Origin: SMYC01 sp963578475
GTDB lineage: Bacteria; Acidobacteriota; Vicinamibacteria; Marinacidobacterales; SMYC01
Direction: 5' to 3'
NCBI GenBank assembly: GCA_963578475.1
Contig: CAUZCL010000003.1
Coordinates: 95,060-159,059, forward strand
Length of the DNA stretch: 64,000 nt
Under the pieces are notes generated by a model. It was given only the letters and a program-made list of their open reading frames with translations, did not search any database and was not told where the DNA came from. The position numbers were made by a program, and so were the translations under genes. Below, in pieces: positions 63,912 through 64,000 of this stretch (its first letter is position 1; each line of letters begins with the position of its first letter).

Positions 63912-64000
63912 CTACGCGGCCTCAGGCACCTCGTCCTCTCGTTGGGTCGCATCGATGGCCGCAACCACTTCGCCGATGGATGCGTACCCCTTTACTCGTT
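63912..64000 (-). CDS. C-terminal end of a gene running off the window
   Basis: The minus strand is open from the window edge to a TAG at 63912 and reads RVKGYASIGEVVAAIDATQR then EDEVPEAA. The composition is protein-like and the codon use matches the neighbours, but with 29 residues no family can be assigned. The 190 bases between it and the FG-GAP fragment show nothing recognisable. Confidence 0.35.
   Translation of the reverse strand, partial: RVKGYASIGEVVAAIDATQREDEVPEAA

Overview
This is a GC-rich, densely packed bacterial chromosomal segment from a Gram-negative organism. It has no 16S gene, phage or CRISPR array. The gene mix suggests a free-living aerobic heterotroph: secreted amidohydrolases and a sortilin-like protein, Ser/Thr kinase-TolB-TPR proteins, form II Cox hydroxylase genes, DUF58/TgpA operons, methylmalonyl-CoA genes and two peptidoglycan glycosyltransferases. 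It resembles Acidobacteriota or a related deep lineage, but this is inference from family content, not a phylogeny.

Layout. 0.1-3.5 kb (minus): an N-degron module, clpS-clpA-aat. 3.5-5.7 kb: a collapsed catabolic/transport operon (RraA-like gene, peptide-ABC binding protein and two permeases), broken by frameshifts and an internal deletion. 5.7-10.8 kb: class II aldolase, frameshifted sortilin-like protein, gltX. 11-17.4 kb: cystathionine beta-synthase, a D-aminoacylase-like amidohydrolase, and a wreck of a kinase-TolB-TPR gene with a nonsense codon and several frameshifts. 17.5-22 kb (plus): glycosyltransferase, pyruvate kinase, PBP1B. 22-24.4 kb: HNH gene, IS200-type transposase with hairpins, and an Rpn-type nuclease with an in-frame stop, all decayed. 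24.6-29.9 kb (minus): coupled moxR-DUF58-tgpA-MFS operon, followed by tRNA-Val(CAC). 30-35.3 kb: pfkB kinase, mtnP, mce-meaB-acyl-CoA dehydrogenase, mtgA. 35.5-36.5 kb: kinase remnant and orphan MazF-like toxin. 36.6-43.5 kb: amidohydrolase, PuuD-like protein, an AttEFGH-like ABC system and an isochorismatase-fold hydrolase. 43.8 kb: DAHP synthase. 44.9-45.8 kb: degraded ISL3-type transposase and HNH fragment between two TTTGCG-rich repeats. 45.8-54.9 kb (minus): coxSLM-coxDE-xdhC operon extended by a transglutaminase-fold protein whose nucleophile Cys is Ser and by a polytopic membrane protein. 54.9-59.7 kb: IS graveyard (IS256-type and two integrase-core elements) around a malate synthase-like gene. 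60-63.7 kb: a tandemly duplicated alpha/beta-hydrolase, a hydantoinase-like amidohydrolase and an FG-GAP fragment.

How it fits together. Aat, ClpS and ClpA form one degradation route. Mce, MeaB and the acyl-CoA dehydrogenase serve propionyl/branched-chain acyl-CoA breakdown. MoxR plus VWA or DUF58 chaperone-like pairs occur twice. Housekeeping genes are intact while accessory genes carry most of the frameshifts and stops, so the damage looks largely biological, although homopolymer sequencing errors cannot be excluded for single slips.
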